Below are positions 1-8,562 of a stretch of 64,000 nucleotides of DNA, in pieces. Source of the stretch: an uncultured Clostridia bacterium (GTDB lineage: Bacteria; Bacillota; Clostridia; Christensenellales; Borkfalkiaceae). The notes beneath the pieces are model-generated. The model was not told where the DNA came from. It saw nothing but the letters and a program-made list of their open reading frames with translations, and did no database searches. The number at the start of each line of letters is the position of its first letter. Position 1 is the stretch's first letter. The translations under genes were made by a program, and so were the position numbers. The stretch spans positions 32,742 to 96,741 of the forward strand of contig CAKQWM010000007.1 in NCBI GenBank assembly GCA_934278995.1, given 5' to 3'.

Positions 1-34
1 TCTCACCTTTTTCAGATATAAAATTTCAGATAGA

Positions 35-85
35 AAACGCTCCTTAAAAGTGTCTGTAGGTCTTTTAAGGAGCGTTTGTTTTTTT
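35..85 (+). terminator. Intrinsic terminator of a gene left of the window
   Basis: A perfect 16 bp stem (35-50 with 62-77) with an 11 nt loop is followed by a T-rich tail at 78-85. It reads on the + strand, so it most likely ends a transcript that starts before the window. Confidence 0.8.
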
Positions 86-229
86 ACAACGCTTTTTAGA
101 GGGCGCTATAATTATTTTGTTCGTCGGTTATAAATATCGGCAAAAAAGTCGGCGTATAAGCCTGTTATCGCCGTTTTTTGTTTTTTTAGAACGCAAATAA
201 GACAAAACGTTGCATTTCGGTTTTTAAAA

Positions 230-261
230 ACGCCGGGGCGAAAGAGTTTTCGCTTCGGCGT
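230..261 (-). terminator. Intrinsic terminator after the VanZ-like gene
   Basis: A 14 bp stem (230-243 with 248-261) contains two G-U pairs. On the minus strand it is followed directly by a run of T. It lies about 50 bp past the stop of the gene at 310-1917. Confidence 0.7.
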
Positions 262-309
262 TGTTTTATAAATAAGTTTTCGGTTTTTCTCATTCTTTTC
301 GGACGCAAT

Positions 310-1917
310 TTATTGTTTTTTCTTTTTGCGTTTGAAAAATACCGTTTTAACGGAAATTACTTCGTGCGCACGAGATAATTTTTCGTACGCGCCCTTGTTT
401 ATCAGTCTGAAAACAAGGCAATATATTCCGACGCCTATCATGGCGATAATCATTCCCGTAAGCGTTCCCGTAAAATTTATAAACACGTCGGCAATCGAAA
501 AATATCTTCCCGGCGTTATGGATTGAGCCATTTCGCAAAGCCCCGCGCAAACGAAGCAGATCCCCGGGGACACCAAAAGCGAATAGACGAAATTGCTAAG
601 TAAAAACGTCGCGCCCCATATACCGAACCCGAGCAGAGCAAACAGCGAAAAATGCCCGAGAACTTTCCTCACGAAAGAGTAAAAATTTGAATAGAGTTTT
701 ACCGTAAAAGTTTTATCGACGTACAAGTTTTCGTCAATCGTACTTTGACAGCGCACGGTTATTTTATCGAAAAACGTCGCCCTGAGGTTGCCGTCTTTAT
801 CGATTCTTCCGTGACCTTTTATTATTCTAAACGTAACTTTGTCGGAATATTCTTCGGGGGCGTGCTTTGCTTTCAGTTTGACCGTTCCGTTGACCGTTAT
901 CGTATCGGGTGAAGTTATTTCGAGCGAAGAAGGTTTTACGTATGAAACCGATAATTCGACGGTTTTTGAAAACGCCTTATCGTAAACCGAATAAAAAGTA
1001 ACCGCTGTTTCACCTTCGTCTTTGGCGACGAGAGTATTCGATTTTACTTCAAAAATCTTTTCGTCCGACGATACCGCGTAAAGTTCGTATATGGCGTTAA
1101 CGGGCTTATAGCCCGCTATTACGTCCGAAAACTTTACGACTTCCCCGCTTAAAAAATCTTTTTTTTCATTAAACTTTACGTCGTTTAAATAAACCGCCGA
1201 CGAGTTAACGGAAACGTTTAGCAAAATTTTTGCCGTCGATAAATCTTCAAAAGCGGCGGTTACTTCGGCTTTTCCCGCGCCAACGAAAAACGCCGTTTTG
1301 TCTATAATCCTGATTACGTTTTCGTCGGACGAAGAAAACTTACAACAGGATACCGACGTTGCTCCGTCGTTAACTATAAAACCCGTTCTTCCGCCGACTT
1401 TAACGGAAGAATCTTTCACGCTTGTTTTCAGAGTTGCCTCGCCGCCCAAAGGACTTTTCCCCACGCAATACGCCGTAAAAGCGTATTTTAAGTCGGGCTT
1501 ATCGACTGCCGTTGCGGTAATTTTAACCGAACCCGCTTTTAAAAAAGTAACGACGTCGTCGGATATTTTAGCGACTTCTTCGTTTGAAGAAGAGTAACTT
1601 ACGGGGTATTTTTTTGCGTCGGAAGGATAAAAGGTAACGGTAAGCGTCCTTTCGTCGCCCGCGTAGTTATAATCGGTTTCCCCTTTTTTGACGCCCGCCT
1701 TAATATAAGCAGGCTCCACCTCGTCGGCGCCGAAAATCGACTTTAAAACTTTTACCGCTTTGGTCGTGTCCGCGCCCGACACCGCGCCCGATATAAACGA
1801 CGAAATTATAAGATACGCAAGCATTGCCGTGGTAAGGTAAACGGCTATCGTCGTAAATCTGTTTAATTTTCTGAAATACCTAAGTTCAGTCGGTTTTTCT
1901 TTCACTTTTTCCGCCAC
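310..1917 (-). CDS. VanZ-like membrane protein with a large Ig-like extracellular insert
   Basis: The 535-residue protein has one membrane helix at about residues 24-45, then about 360 mostly beta-type residues with repeated Ig-like (BIG2-style) blocks such as the VSYSSSNEEVAKIS stretch. At about 418-505 comes a hydrophobic VanZ core with the family pattern E462, Q465, PGR to R471, D477, N481 and G484. VanZ proteins are usually 150-200 residues; the family is linked to glycopeptide tolerance but its biochemistry is unclear. Here the Ig-like block sits between the first helix and the remaining helices and should face outwards. The start is GTG at 1917; a second GTG at 1905 has a better spaced AGGTGG. 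A terminator follows at 230-261. Function is inferred from the family only. Confidence 0.75.
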   Translation of the reverse strand: MAEKVKEKPTELRYFRKLNRFTTIAVYLTTAMLAYLIISSFISGAVSGADTTKAVKVLKSIFGADEVEPAYIKAGVKKGETDYNYAGDERTLTVTFYPSDAKKYPVSYSSSNEEVAKISDDVVTFLKAGSVKITATAVDKPDLKYAFTAYCVGKSPLGGEATLKTSVKDSSVKVGGRTGFIVNDGATSVSCCKFSSSDENVIRIIDKTAFFVGAGKAEVTAAFEDLSTAKILLNVSVNSSAVYLNDVKFNEKKDFLSGEVVKFSDVIAGYKPVNAIYELYAVSSDEKIFEVKSNTLVAKDEGETAVTFYSVYDKAFSKTVELSVSYVKPSSLEITSPDTITVNGTVKLKAKHAPEEYSDKVTFRIIKGHGRIDKDGNLRATFFDKITVRCQSTIDENLYVDKTFTVKLYSNFYSFVRKVLGHFSLFALLGFGIWGATFLLSNFVYSLLVSPGICFVCAGLCEMAQSITPGRYFSIADVFINFTGTLTGMIIAMIGVGIYCLVFRLINKGAYEKLSRAHEVISVKTVFFKRKKKKQ

Positions 1918-2509
1918 CTTTTTTTCTCGCCTATATCTTAACAGCCATCAGTCGAAAAAGCAAGTTTTTCCGCGTGAAATTTTAGTGTTTTTTTTGCTTT
2001 TTTTGCCGATATTTCGTATAGCGCCGAACGGCTTTATATTCGCCGTTTTTTTGTTTTTCGGTAAATACAATTTGTTGTTTCGGTAAATTCAATTTATTAC
2101 TTCGATAAACATATAATAAAGTTTGCCTGCCTGTTTGCAAAAACAACCCTGCCGAGAGAAAAAAACCTGTTTTTTAAAAAATTTTGCGATAAATTGAAAA
2201 AATATCTGCCGAAAAATCGTCTTATTATATAGAGGAACCCGCGCATACGCGAAATGTTTGCAACAGAGTTTCTAAACTTAAAACCAAAACCGCGGTTTGG
2301 GTTTTAAGTTGTCGCAGAGAGAGGTAGGGAAAAACATGAACAGACGCATATTGACATAATACGAATTTTATGCTACACTGTTAATGAGAATAATTAAAAT
2401 ATTTGAAATATTCACATAAAAGGAGGGCTATCCGATGAAAATTTAACCGCGCGGACGGAAATTTCCGCGCACAACGACAAAATAATAAAAAAAGGAGGAA
2501 ATACTAAAA
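1918..2509. other. Non-coding region with a long hairpin, promoter and minimal SD-led ORFs
   Basis: A hairpin at 2276-2309 pairs 15 of 16 positions but has no T tail. Downstream are a good promoter (2351-2379) and two tiny ORFs with ribosome sites: ATG at 2336 (MNRRILT) and ATG at 2434 (MKI, behind AAAGGAGG). The second is followed by a GC-rich hairpin at about 2446-2467. The AT-rich block at 2150-2184 recurs at 3991-4024. No larger gene is visible. Confidence 0.5.
2351..2379 (+). promoter_or_regulatory. Promoter for the lipoprotein gene at 2510
   Basis: TTGACA (2351-2356) and TACACT (2374-2379) are separated by 17 bp. The predicted start site gives a leader of about 120 nt before the gene at 2510. 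Confidence 0.7.
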
Positions 2510-3610
2510 ATGAGAAATTTATTGCGCAAGTTTTCGGTTGTTTTATCGATAGGCTTCTTTTGCCTTACGATTTTCGGATGTAACGATTCAAATCAGATCG
2601 AGATAGTTTTAAAGGGATGCGAAAAAATCACAAACGCGACAACAATAAACGAACTTTACGCTTTCGACTTCGAATATGAGTTTACCGTGCCGGGCGCAGA
2701 CCTTCCGTTTAACTATCTTATCGACGGCAATACACCGAGTGGCGAGACGTTGACGGAAGAACACAGAACGTTGTTTGCCTATCTTACGGAATACAACGAG
2801 GACGACGGTTATTATTACCTTGCTTATATTAAAACTTCCGATATCGAAAAATATCGTGAGTGGTTAATTAACTACGAAAAAGAAAATAAAAACAACGTTT
2901 ACGATTATCACTTTTCAAAATACGATAGGACAAATATCGTTGACGGCAAATACTTTTTAGCTTATCAAAAATCGGGCAAAACAGAACCAACCGTCAAATA
3001 TTTTAAAACCAACGACATTAAAAGCATAAAACAACGAGCGGCAGATTACACTCTCGTTTTCTGCGCGCAAAAAAAATACGCAACTATTAAGCAAAACGTT
3101 TCAGTCGGTCAAACTATCGACAAAAGAATAAGTTTATACAAGAGAACAGAACTCGTCTTTGAAAACGAAAACGCAATTGCAACCCCTTATGTTTTTGATT
3201 CTTATGAAAAAACGAATCAAACTATGATAAGCGAAATGTTTGCGTTTAAGGGCGAAATGTTGGAAGTTTATCCTGCCGACTATAAAGATTATGTTTGCGG
3301 ATATTATCCCGTTCTCGGAATGAAAAATTACTCTAAACAAAAAACGGTTCGCGCGAAAATCGTTGTAAAAGACGACGTTAAGTACGTGTCGATGCCGAGG
3401 TATTTGTTAAGCGGAGATAAAAAACTCGATCTTCTTAACGAAAACGAAACCTTAACCGCTTTGGAAGATCTCTATAAAACGCATAAAAAAGATTTTAACG
3501 ATGCCCTTATAGAAACCTTTGATACAGAAGAAAACACGTTTCTTTTCGGCAGATATTATTTTGCCTTGTACGATTACAATAAAGTAATACAAATTTTAAA
3601 AATAAAATAA
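2510..3610 (+). CDS. Predicted lipoprotein of unknown function
   Basis: This 366-residue protein begins with a lipoprotein signal peptide (positively charged start, hydrophobic core, IFG-C24 lipobox) and should be anchored outside the membrane. The mature part is hydrophilic, rich in Tyr, Lys, Asn and Asp, with no motif I recognise and no further membrane segment. The ATG at 2510 has AAAGGAGG about 12 nt upstream. It has its own promoter at 2351-2379. Just after its stop is an open stretch in another frame (3619-3789) that may be a decayed downstream gene or a frameshifted tail. Confidence 0.75.
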   Translation: MRNLLRKFSVVLSIGFFCLTIFGCNDSNQIEIVLKGCEKITNATTINELYAFDFEYEFTVPGADLPFNYLIDGNTPSGETLTEEHRTLFAYLTEYNEDDGYYYLAYIKTSDIEKYREWLINYEKENKNNVYDYHFSKYDRTNIVDGKYFLAYQKSGKTEPTVKYFKTNDIKSIKQRAADYTLVFCAQKKYATIKQNVSVGQTIDKRISLYKRTELVFENENAIATPYVFDSYEKTNQTMISEMFAFKGEMLEVYPADYKDYVCGYYPVLGMKNYSKQKTVRAKIVVKDDVKYVSMPRYLLSGDKKLDLLNENETLTALEDLYKTHKKDFNDALIETFDTEENTFLFGRYYFALYDYNKVIQILKIK

Positions 3611-3618
3611 AGGTAATA

Positions 3619-3789
3619 AATGAAAAAACACTTATATTTATAACGCTGAACTACGACAAAAAATTAACGATTAACGGCAGTTATACTTTACCGAGCGGAA
3701 CTATGGTTATTGTCGAAAGCGATATTTTAGCATTTACAAACGGAACGCTTATCTGGTACAACGAAAACGAATTGCCTCAAGTTGCGTAA
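3619..3789 (+). pseudogene. Decayed small gene or frameshifted tail
   Basis: A frame running to a stop at 3789 encodes a coherent, beta-looking segment ending in IWYNENELPQVA, but it has no start codon. The ATG at 3620, behind AAGGTAATAA, is in another frame and stops after seven codons (MKKHLYL). A single frame change near 3640 would join them. It could also be a lost C-terminal part of the preceding lipoprotein. This is inference from frame continuity only. Confidence 0.35.
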
Positions 3790-3819
3790 ATAGTATTTCG
3801 ATTTTAGTTTCTTTCATTC

Positions 3820-3853
3820 CCTCGGCGAGCCAAGTTTCTTAGGCTCGCCGAGG
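3820..3853 (+). terminator. GC-rich hairpin, probable terminator
   Basis: A perfect 12 bp stem (3820-3831 with 3842-3853) has a 10 nt loop. The tail has only a few T, so termination may be weak. The rest of 3790-4174 holds no gene, only the AT-rich repeat at 3991-4024 and the next promoter. Confidence 0.55.
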
Positions 3854-4038
3854 TTAAATTTAGGTCAAAAAATACTGAATTACTTTAAAAAACCTCGCAA
3901 ACAAACAATCTTCTTCTTATATTGTTTACTAATCAACCCGTGAGTTATGTCGTTTAAGTTATATCGTTTATAAATTAAGCCGATTGTTCTTGCCGAGCGA
4001 AAAAACCTGTTTTTTAAAAAATTTATCCGATTTTTGCG

Positions 4039-4066
4039 TTGACAAACTGAATAAACGTGATAAAAT
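4039..4066 (+). promoter_or_regulatory. Promoter for the kinase-MATE pair
   Basis: TTGACA (4039-4044) and TAAAAT (4061-4066) have 16 bp between them, about 110 nt upstream of the start at 4175. Confidence 0.6.
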
Positions 4067-4174
4067 AATTACGTACCGTATGACGTCTTGAATTTATCGT
4101 CCGTATAATCGATCGGAAGGTTTTTTAAAACGATAAATTCAGGCGGTCAAAGTAATCGATAAGGAGATAAAAAA

Positions 4175-4795
4175 ATGAAAATTATTACGATAAGTCGTGA
4201 ATTCGGAAGCGGCGGAAGAGAACTCGGCAAACGTTTGGCGGACAAAGCGGGTATTGCGTATTACGATACCGAAATAATTACGGAAATAGCGAAAATGACC
4301 AACCTCGATCCTACTTACGTTTCGACGATTTCCGAAAAAGGCGTTCCTTCGTTCAACTTTCATTTCGGGCATAGTTTCGGCGCGACGATAAATCAAACGG
4401 CAATGGACGTAGTGGTCGCACAACAAAAAGTCGTAAAAGAAATCGCAAAAAAGGGCGATTGCGTAATCGTGGGAAGGTGCGCCGATAAAATTCTGAAAGA
4501 TTATCGTCCGCTTCGCATTTTCGTTTACGCCGACGAAGATTCCAAATTAAAACGTTGTCGTGAAAAAAACCACGAGGACGACGGCTTGACCGATAAGCAA
4601 ATGTTAAAGAAAATGAAATCGATCGACAACGACAGAAAAAAAATGTATGAGTTCGTCGCCGGTTGCGTCTGGGGAGATATGAAACAGTACGACCTTTGCC
4701 TTAATACGAGCGGGGTTAACATAAAGGAGATAGTCGATTGCGTAAACGTTTACGCCGACGCCTGGTTTGCATGCAAAAAACACACATCGGATTAG
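4175..4795 (+). CDS. Cytidylate kinase-like family protein
   Basis: This 206-residue protein starts with MKIITISREFGSGGRELG. It keeps the P-loop-like GSGGREL of the cytidylate-kinase-like family that is common in Clostridia, and the family's D-T-E pattern after the P-loop (YYDTEIITEIAK). A GRCADKIL segment and an R-K rich lid follow. The family is related to CMP kinase but the substrate of this branch is not established, so I do not call it cmk. The ATG has AAGGAGATAAAAAA upstream. It overlaps the following MATE gene, suggesting coupled translation. Confidence 0.85.
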   Translation: MKIITISREFGSGGRELGKRLADKAGIAYYDTEIITEIAKMTNLDPTYVSTISEKGVPSFNFHFGHSFGATINQTAMDVVVAQQKVVKEIAKKGDCVIVGRCADKILKDYRPLRIFVYADEDSKLKRCREKNHEDDGLTDKQMLKKMKSIDNDRKKMYEFVAGCVWGDMKQYDLCLNTSGVNIKEIVDCVNVYADAWFACKKHTSD

Positions 4796-6111
4796 ATAGT
4801 CATTTTACTTATAAAAAACTTTTCGGCTTCGTTTTATCCCCCATACTAATGATGGTTTTTACGTCTATATACGGGGTTGTTGACGGGCTTTTCGTGTCTA
4901 ACGTCGTCGGCAAAACCGCCTTTGCCGCCATAAACGTTATAATGCCTCTTACCATGATTTTGGGCGCGTTCGGCTTTATGATAGGCACGGGCGGAACGGC
5001 AATAGTATCAAAAACGCTCGGCGAGGGCGACAAAAAAAGAGCGAACAATTACTTTTCGTTTTTAGTTTACGCAACCGCCGTCATGGGCGTAATTTTATCG
5101 GTAACAACCATAATTATTCTTCCGTACGTCGCGCCTTTGTTCGGCGTTGACGAGGAAATGGCACCTTACGCGCTTTCTTACGGAAGAATAGTAATAGGGT
5201 TTACTCCGCTTTTTATGATTCAAAGCCTTTTCCACTCGTTTTTCATTACGGCGGAAAAACCAAAACTCGGCTTTATCGTAACCGTTATTTCCGGTTGTAC
5301 GAACATGGTTTTGGACGCTTTGTTCGTATGGGCTTTTAAATGGGGTGTCGAAGGCGCCGCCGTAGCCACCGGGATATCTCAACTTGTTGGCGCGATAATA
5401 CCGGTTTTCTACTTTACGAGTAAGCGTAACGACAGTTTGTTGAAACTCGGCAAAGGCGACTTTAACGGCAAAGTGTTCTTAAAGACCTGTACGAACGGCT
5501 CGTCTGAACTCGTAAGCAATATATCGGGCTCGCTCGTATCGATTGTTTTCAATCGGCAACTTCTGCATATCGCGGGGCAAAACGGCGTTTCCGCTTACGG
5601 CGTTATGATGTACGTCAACTTTATTTACGTCGCCATATTTATAGGTTACGCCATCGGAACGGCTCCCGTCATAGGCTTTAATTACGGCGCGAAAAACGAC
5701 GACGAACTTAAAAACGTTTTCAAAAAAAGCCTTGTTATTATGGGCGCGTTCGGCGGGATTATGTCACTTTTTGCCTTTCTTTTAAGCGAGCCTATATCCC
5801 GCGTCTTCGTCGGCTATGACGAAGAACTTTGCGATATGACGGCAAAAGCCTTTAAACTATTTTGTTTTTCGTTTGTGTTTACGGGCTTCGGTATTTTCGG
5901 CTCCTCGATGTTTACGGCGCTCGGAAACGGTTTCGTGTCCGCAATTATTTCGTTTTTAAGAACACTCGTTTTTCAGATTTCCTGCGTAATGATTTTACCC
6001 GAGTTTTTAGGAATAAACGGCGTCTGGCTTTCCATGCTTTTCGCCGAAATTTTAGCAACTCTCGTCACCGTGATTTTCTGGATAGCCAAGCGTAAAAAAT
6101 ACAACTATTAA
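4771..6111 (+). CDS. MATE family multidrug/sodium efflux transporter
   Basis: A polytopic protein of about 446 residues with roughly twelve hydrophobic segments and the MATE entry pattern (SIYGVVDGLFVSNVVGKTAFAA). It should export cationic compounds in exchange for Na+ or H+. I chose ATG 4771 because MQKTHIGLDSHFTYKKLF resembles usual N-termini of the family. A TTG at 4738 has a better ribosome site (AAGGAG) and would add 11 basic residues, so the start is uncertain. The gene overlaps the kinase-like gene by 25 bp. Two terminators follow. Confidence 0.85.
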   Translation: MQKTHIGLDSHFTYKKLFGFVLSPILMMVFTSIYGVVDGLFVSNVVGKTAFAAINVIMPLTMILGAFGFMIGTGGTAIVSKTLGEGDKKRANNYFSFLVYATAVMGVILSVTTIIILPYVAPLFGVDEEMAPYALSYGRIVIGFTPLFMIQSLFHSFFITAEKPKLGFIVTVISGCTNMVLDALFVWAFKWGVEGAAVATGISQLVGAIIPVFYFTSKRNDSLLKLGKGDFNGKVFLKTCTNGSSELVSNISGSLVSIVFNRQLLHIAGQNGVSAYGVMMYVNFIYVAIFIGYAIGTAPVIGFNYGAKNDDELKNVFKKSLVIMGAFGGIMSLFAFLLSEPISRVFVGYDEELCDMTAKAFKLFCFSFVFTGFGIFGSSMFTALGNGFVSAIISFLRTLVFQISCVMILPEFLGINGVWLSMLFAEILATLVTVIFWIAKRKKYNY

Positions 6112-6128
6112 ACTCGCTTTTGTTTATA

Positions 6129-6218
6129 AAAATATCGCAAAAATCAGCGTATATTAGCAAGTAAACAGTTTGCAAAATATCGTAAAAACCAGCGTATATT
6201 AGCAAGTAAGTAATTTGC
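6129..6218. repeat. Two tandem copies of a 45 bp unit
   Basis: Units 6129-6173 and 6174-6218 differ at only a few positions; each contains CAGCGTATATTAGCAAGTAA. They sit directly between the MATE stop codon and the terminator. They have no spacers and are not a CRISPR array. Confidence 0.8.
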
Positions 6219-6262
6219 AAAAAGCCCGAAAATCGACCTATAGGTCTGTTTTCGGGCTTTTT
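6219..6262. terminator. Bidirectional terminator
   Basis: A 14 bp stem (6219-6232 with 6249-6262), with A-rich and T-rich flanks, works on either strand and closes the kinase-MATE transcript. Confidence 0.8.
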
Positions 6263-6346
6263 ATCGTTTATTGACAACGGCTTATAAAGCCGTCTATAAT
6301 CGCCAAATCGGATATCGCCGACTAAATTTACGATGCCTTAGTACGG

Positions 6347-6384
6347 AAGAAAAACCCGCTTTCTCGATAAGCGGGTTTTTCTTC
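6347..6384. terminator. Second bidirectional terminator
   Basis: A 16 bp stem (6347-6362 with 6369-6384) has A5 and T5 in its arms. It separates the + strand pair from the minus-strand lipoprotein genes. Confidence 0.75.
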
Positions 6385-6555
6385 TTGTTATAAATAACGC
6401 CGTGGCGGCAAAACAACGCCGTGGCGGTAACCGTTAATCCGCCTCGGCGTTGCTATATTTTAAAGAGGTATTTTTGAGTTTTATTTCGATTGAATACTTT
6501 ATTTGACGTTAAACTTTTACAACTTAGTTCGGTCTGTTTTGTCATATTGCTCTTA

Positions 6556-6759
6556 TTATGCAACCGCAAAATCACGTATTGATTTGGTCGAACTCGATCC
6601 ATCTGCCTTCAGCAAAGCGTCACTATTTGTATATTTCTCGGCTGAATATATAGTATTTGCAAAAACTTTTGTGCATACAGTCGGACATACTACAAAACTA
6701 TAACATAAAAAGATAGTAATGCCAAAAATAAAAGCAATTGTTTTGCTAAAAATTTTCAT
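6556..6759 (-). CDS. Small secreted peptide, unknown function
   Basis: A 67-residue ORF with a convincing signal peptide (MKIFSKTIAFIFGITIFLCYSFVV) and a short mature part rich in Ser, Thr and Asp. The ATG has AAGGAG with 8 nt spacing. It follows two lipoprotein genes on the same strand with a 20 bp gap and could be co-transcribed. It may be a truncated remnant; nothing identifies its role. Confidence 0.5.
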   Translation of the reverse strand: MKIFSKTIAFIFGITIFLCYSFVVCPTVCTKVFANTIYSAEKYTNSDALLKADGSSSTKSIRDFAVA

Positions 6760-6778
6760 CTTGTTAACTCCTTAAGCG

Positions 6779-7225
6779 TCATCGTATGGCAATGTATAGA
6801 AGTACCGACCTGTAATTCCATAAATCCGACGTAGCGCAAGCAGAAAAATTGTAACAATATTCACCTATTTCCTTTACAGAAATATCAACAGCCCGGTACT
6901 TTCCTCCTGACGCGCGGTACAATAAAACTTTTGCAAAAACATTATTACCTTCTTCTTTTGGCGTAAGCCACTCGTTACTCCATCTTGGATGATCTTTAAG
7001 TTGGTAACAATCTACGTAAAAACGCCTTTCCAAACCGTCGTAAGGAATTTCGATATGCAGTTCTTTAATATCGGGCGTAAATATCCATTCTCCGCCGTAA
7101 TTAGACGTAACTTTTATAGTCACGTCGTATTTTTTGTCTTTTTCGTTGTCTTTGTTGAAAAGTCCGCAACCCGTAACGCAAAACAGCGTAACGAACGCAA
7201 TAAAAATCGCAAATAGTTTTTTCAT
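6779..7225 (-). CDS. Small predicted lipoprotein
   Basis: A 148-residue protein with signal peptide and lipobox VTG-C20, followed by a charged linker (NKDNEKDKK) and a beta-rich domain with no recognised family. It is the second gene of a short operon with the lipoprotein at 7245-7997, 19 bp upstream; the two share almost the same signal peptide (MKKLFA). Confidence 0.7.
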   Translation of the reverse strand: MKKLFAIFIAFVTLFCVTGCGLFNKDNEKDKKYDVTIKVTSNYGGEWIFTPDIKELHIEIPYDGLERRFYVDCYQLKDHPRWSNEWLTPKEEGNNVFAKVLLYRASGGKYRAVDISVKEIGEYCYNFSACATSDLWNYRSVLLYIAIR

Positions 7226-7244
7226 TTTTTATCCTCACTTCATT

Positions 7245-7997
7245 TTATTTTTTTATCCATTTAGCGTATAATTTTAATTCATAAAAATCGTTTTCCGCGC
7301 CCTGCGGGGTTCCCGGCATGGTATCTATGGAAAAGTTCCATTTATTTAAACATTCGGGTTCTTTATACCATCCCCCGAACACATAACCCTCCCTTGTCGG
7401 TTCCACCGGCGGTTGATACCCTATCTTCTCTCCCGCTTCGATGTTATCTATCCAAAATATACCATCGTTGTCGGCATTCAAATAATTTAAATAATAAGTC
7501 GTATTAGCCGGGAAAATGTTCCACCCACCACCTAAATCAAAATATGCTTTTGATGGTATAATTGTTTTGGCAAAAGCAAGACCCTTAGCCCCTCCTATTT
7601 CTTTCATTGATGTTACCCTAATAACATAAACCCCATCTAAAGCCGGGCAATCATTAAATGTTTCACGTATTACTTTCTTTCCACTGTGAAAATACAATTT
7701 TTTCAGTTTTTGCGAATGCCAATACCCTTTATCACTGTGATCCGTCATTGTAAAAATCATTGATTTTATAATTGCGGTAACGGGTATGCCGTCTATCGTT
7801 TCAGGCACAACCAGAACTTCTTTTTGATTACCTGCTTCAGTAAGCCCTGTTATCTCAATCCGACGATCATTTTTTTTGCTACCGAAAATATAATAAGTGA
7901 AATCTTCGTTACTATATTCCTTCTTATACAGACATCCCGTTAATAACGGAATAAGTAACGTTGTTAAAACCAATATGACCGCAAATAGTTTTTTCAT
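7245..7997 (-). CDS. Lipoprotein with a C-terminal InlB B-repeat-like domain
   Basis: A 250-residue protein with lipobox LLTG-C22. Residues about 45-130 have BspA-like leucine-rich character (VVPETIDGIPVTAI). The last 60 residues match the Listeria-Bacteroides (InlB B) repeat, with PTREGYVFGGWYKEPEC and the closing LYAKW. Such domains are found on surface-bound proteins and probably mediate contacts. It is the first gene after the promoter at 8064-8092; the ATG has GGAGG 6 nt upstream. Confidence 0.8.
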   Translation of the reverse strand: MKKLFAVILVLTTLLIPLLTGCLYKKEYSNEDFTYYIFGSKKNDRRIEITGLTEAGNQKEVLVVPETIDGIPVTAIIKSMIFTMTDHSDKGYWHSQKLKKLYFHSGKKVIRETFNDCPALDGVYVIRVTSMKEIGGAKGLAFAKTIIPSKAYFDLGGGWNIFPANTTYYLNYLNADNDGIFWIDNIEAGEKIGYQPPVEPTREGYVFGGWYKEPECLNKWNFSIDTMPGTPQGAENDFYELKLYAKWIKK

Positions 7998-8063
7998 TTT
8001 TTACCTCCATAAAAATTGTTTGGTTACTTGTGCGCTCCTCCTTTATATTTGCGCCTCTATTTT

Positions 8064-8092
8064 ATTATATAGATAAAGGATAATTTTGTCAA
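8064..8092 (-). promoter_or_regulatory. Consensus promoter for the lipoprotein operon
   Basis: On the minus strand TTGACA (8087-8092) and TATAAT (8064-8069) are 17 bp apart, a perfect consensus, about 65 bp upstream of the ATG at 7997. Confidence 0.85.
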
Positions 8093-8294
8093 TATGAAAC
8101 GTAAAAAAATGCTTAAAAGCGATTCTACTATTAGTTGCATTTTCGTTTTTACATAAAAAAACGAACCGTTACTCTTTAAAAAACGCCCCTATAAGCCCGT
8201 TATCGGCAATTTTTAATAAAACGTGCGTTTGTTTTTTAAAAAAAGAACGATAAGTCGGGCTATAAGCCCGTTTTTAAGTGAAAACCATAAAAAC

Positions 8295-8322
8295 CCGCCC
8301 GAGGAAGAAACCTCGGGCGGGG
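8295..8322 (-). terminator. Terminator of the opp operon
   Basis: A perfect 11 bp GC-rich stem (8295-8305 with 8312-8322) is followed on the minus strand by a run of T. It lies 240 bp past the last gene of the leftward opp operon. Confidence 0.85.
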
Positions 8323-8349
8323 AGTGTGAGTTTTTGCGAAAAAATCTTT

Positions 8350-8480
8350 TCTTTTTTACGATAAGTATCGTTTTTACGAAAAAATCTTTTTTGAAATAAG
8401 TTTCTTTTTTACGATAAGTATCGTTTTTACGATAAGTATCTTTTCTTTTTTGCGATAAATATCGTTTTACGTTAAATATC
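8350..8480. repeat. AT-rich block with repeated ACGATAAGTATCG palindromes
   Basis: The palindrome-like unit ACGATAAGTATCG or a near copy recurs about four times among T-runs, between the opp terminator and the end of the gene at 8563. No gene is visible here. Confidence 0.6.
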
Positions 8481-8562
8481 TTTTTTACGGCAAATGATTT
8501 AACTACGATTTTACGATATACATTTTTATATTAAAAACGATTTTAAGCCGTTAACAAATAGT

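Noticed and set aside
6129..6218. CRISPR array
   Set aside because: Only two directly abutting units without spacers; no cas genes anywhere in the window.
8256..8275. Separate + strand terminator (CGGGC-TATAA-GCCCG with T5)
   Set aside because: No + strand gene lies upstream; better explained as a copy of the recurrent GGGCTTATAG motif.
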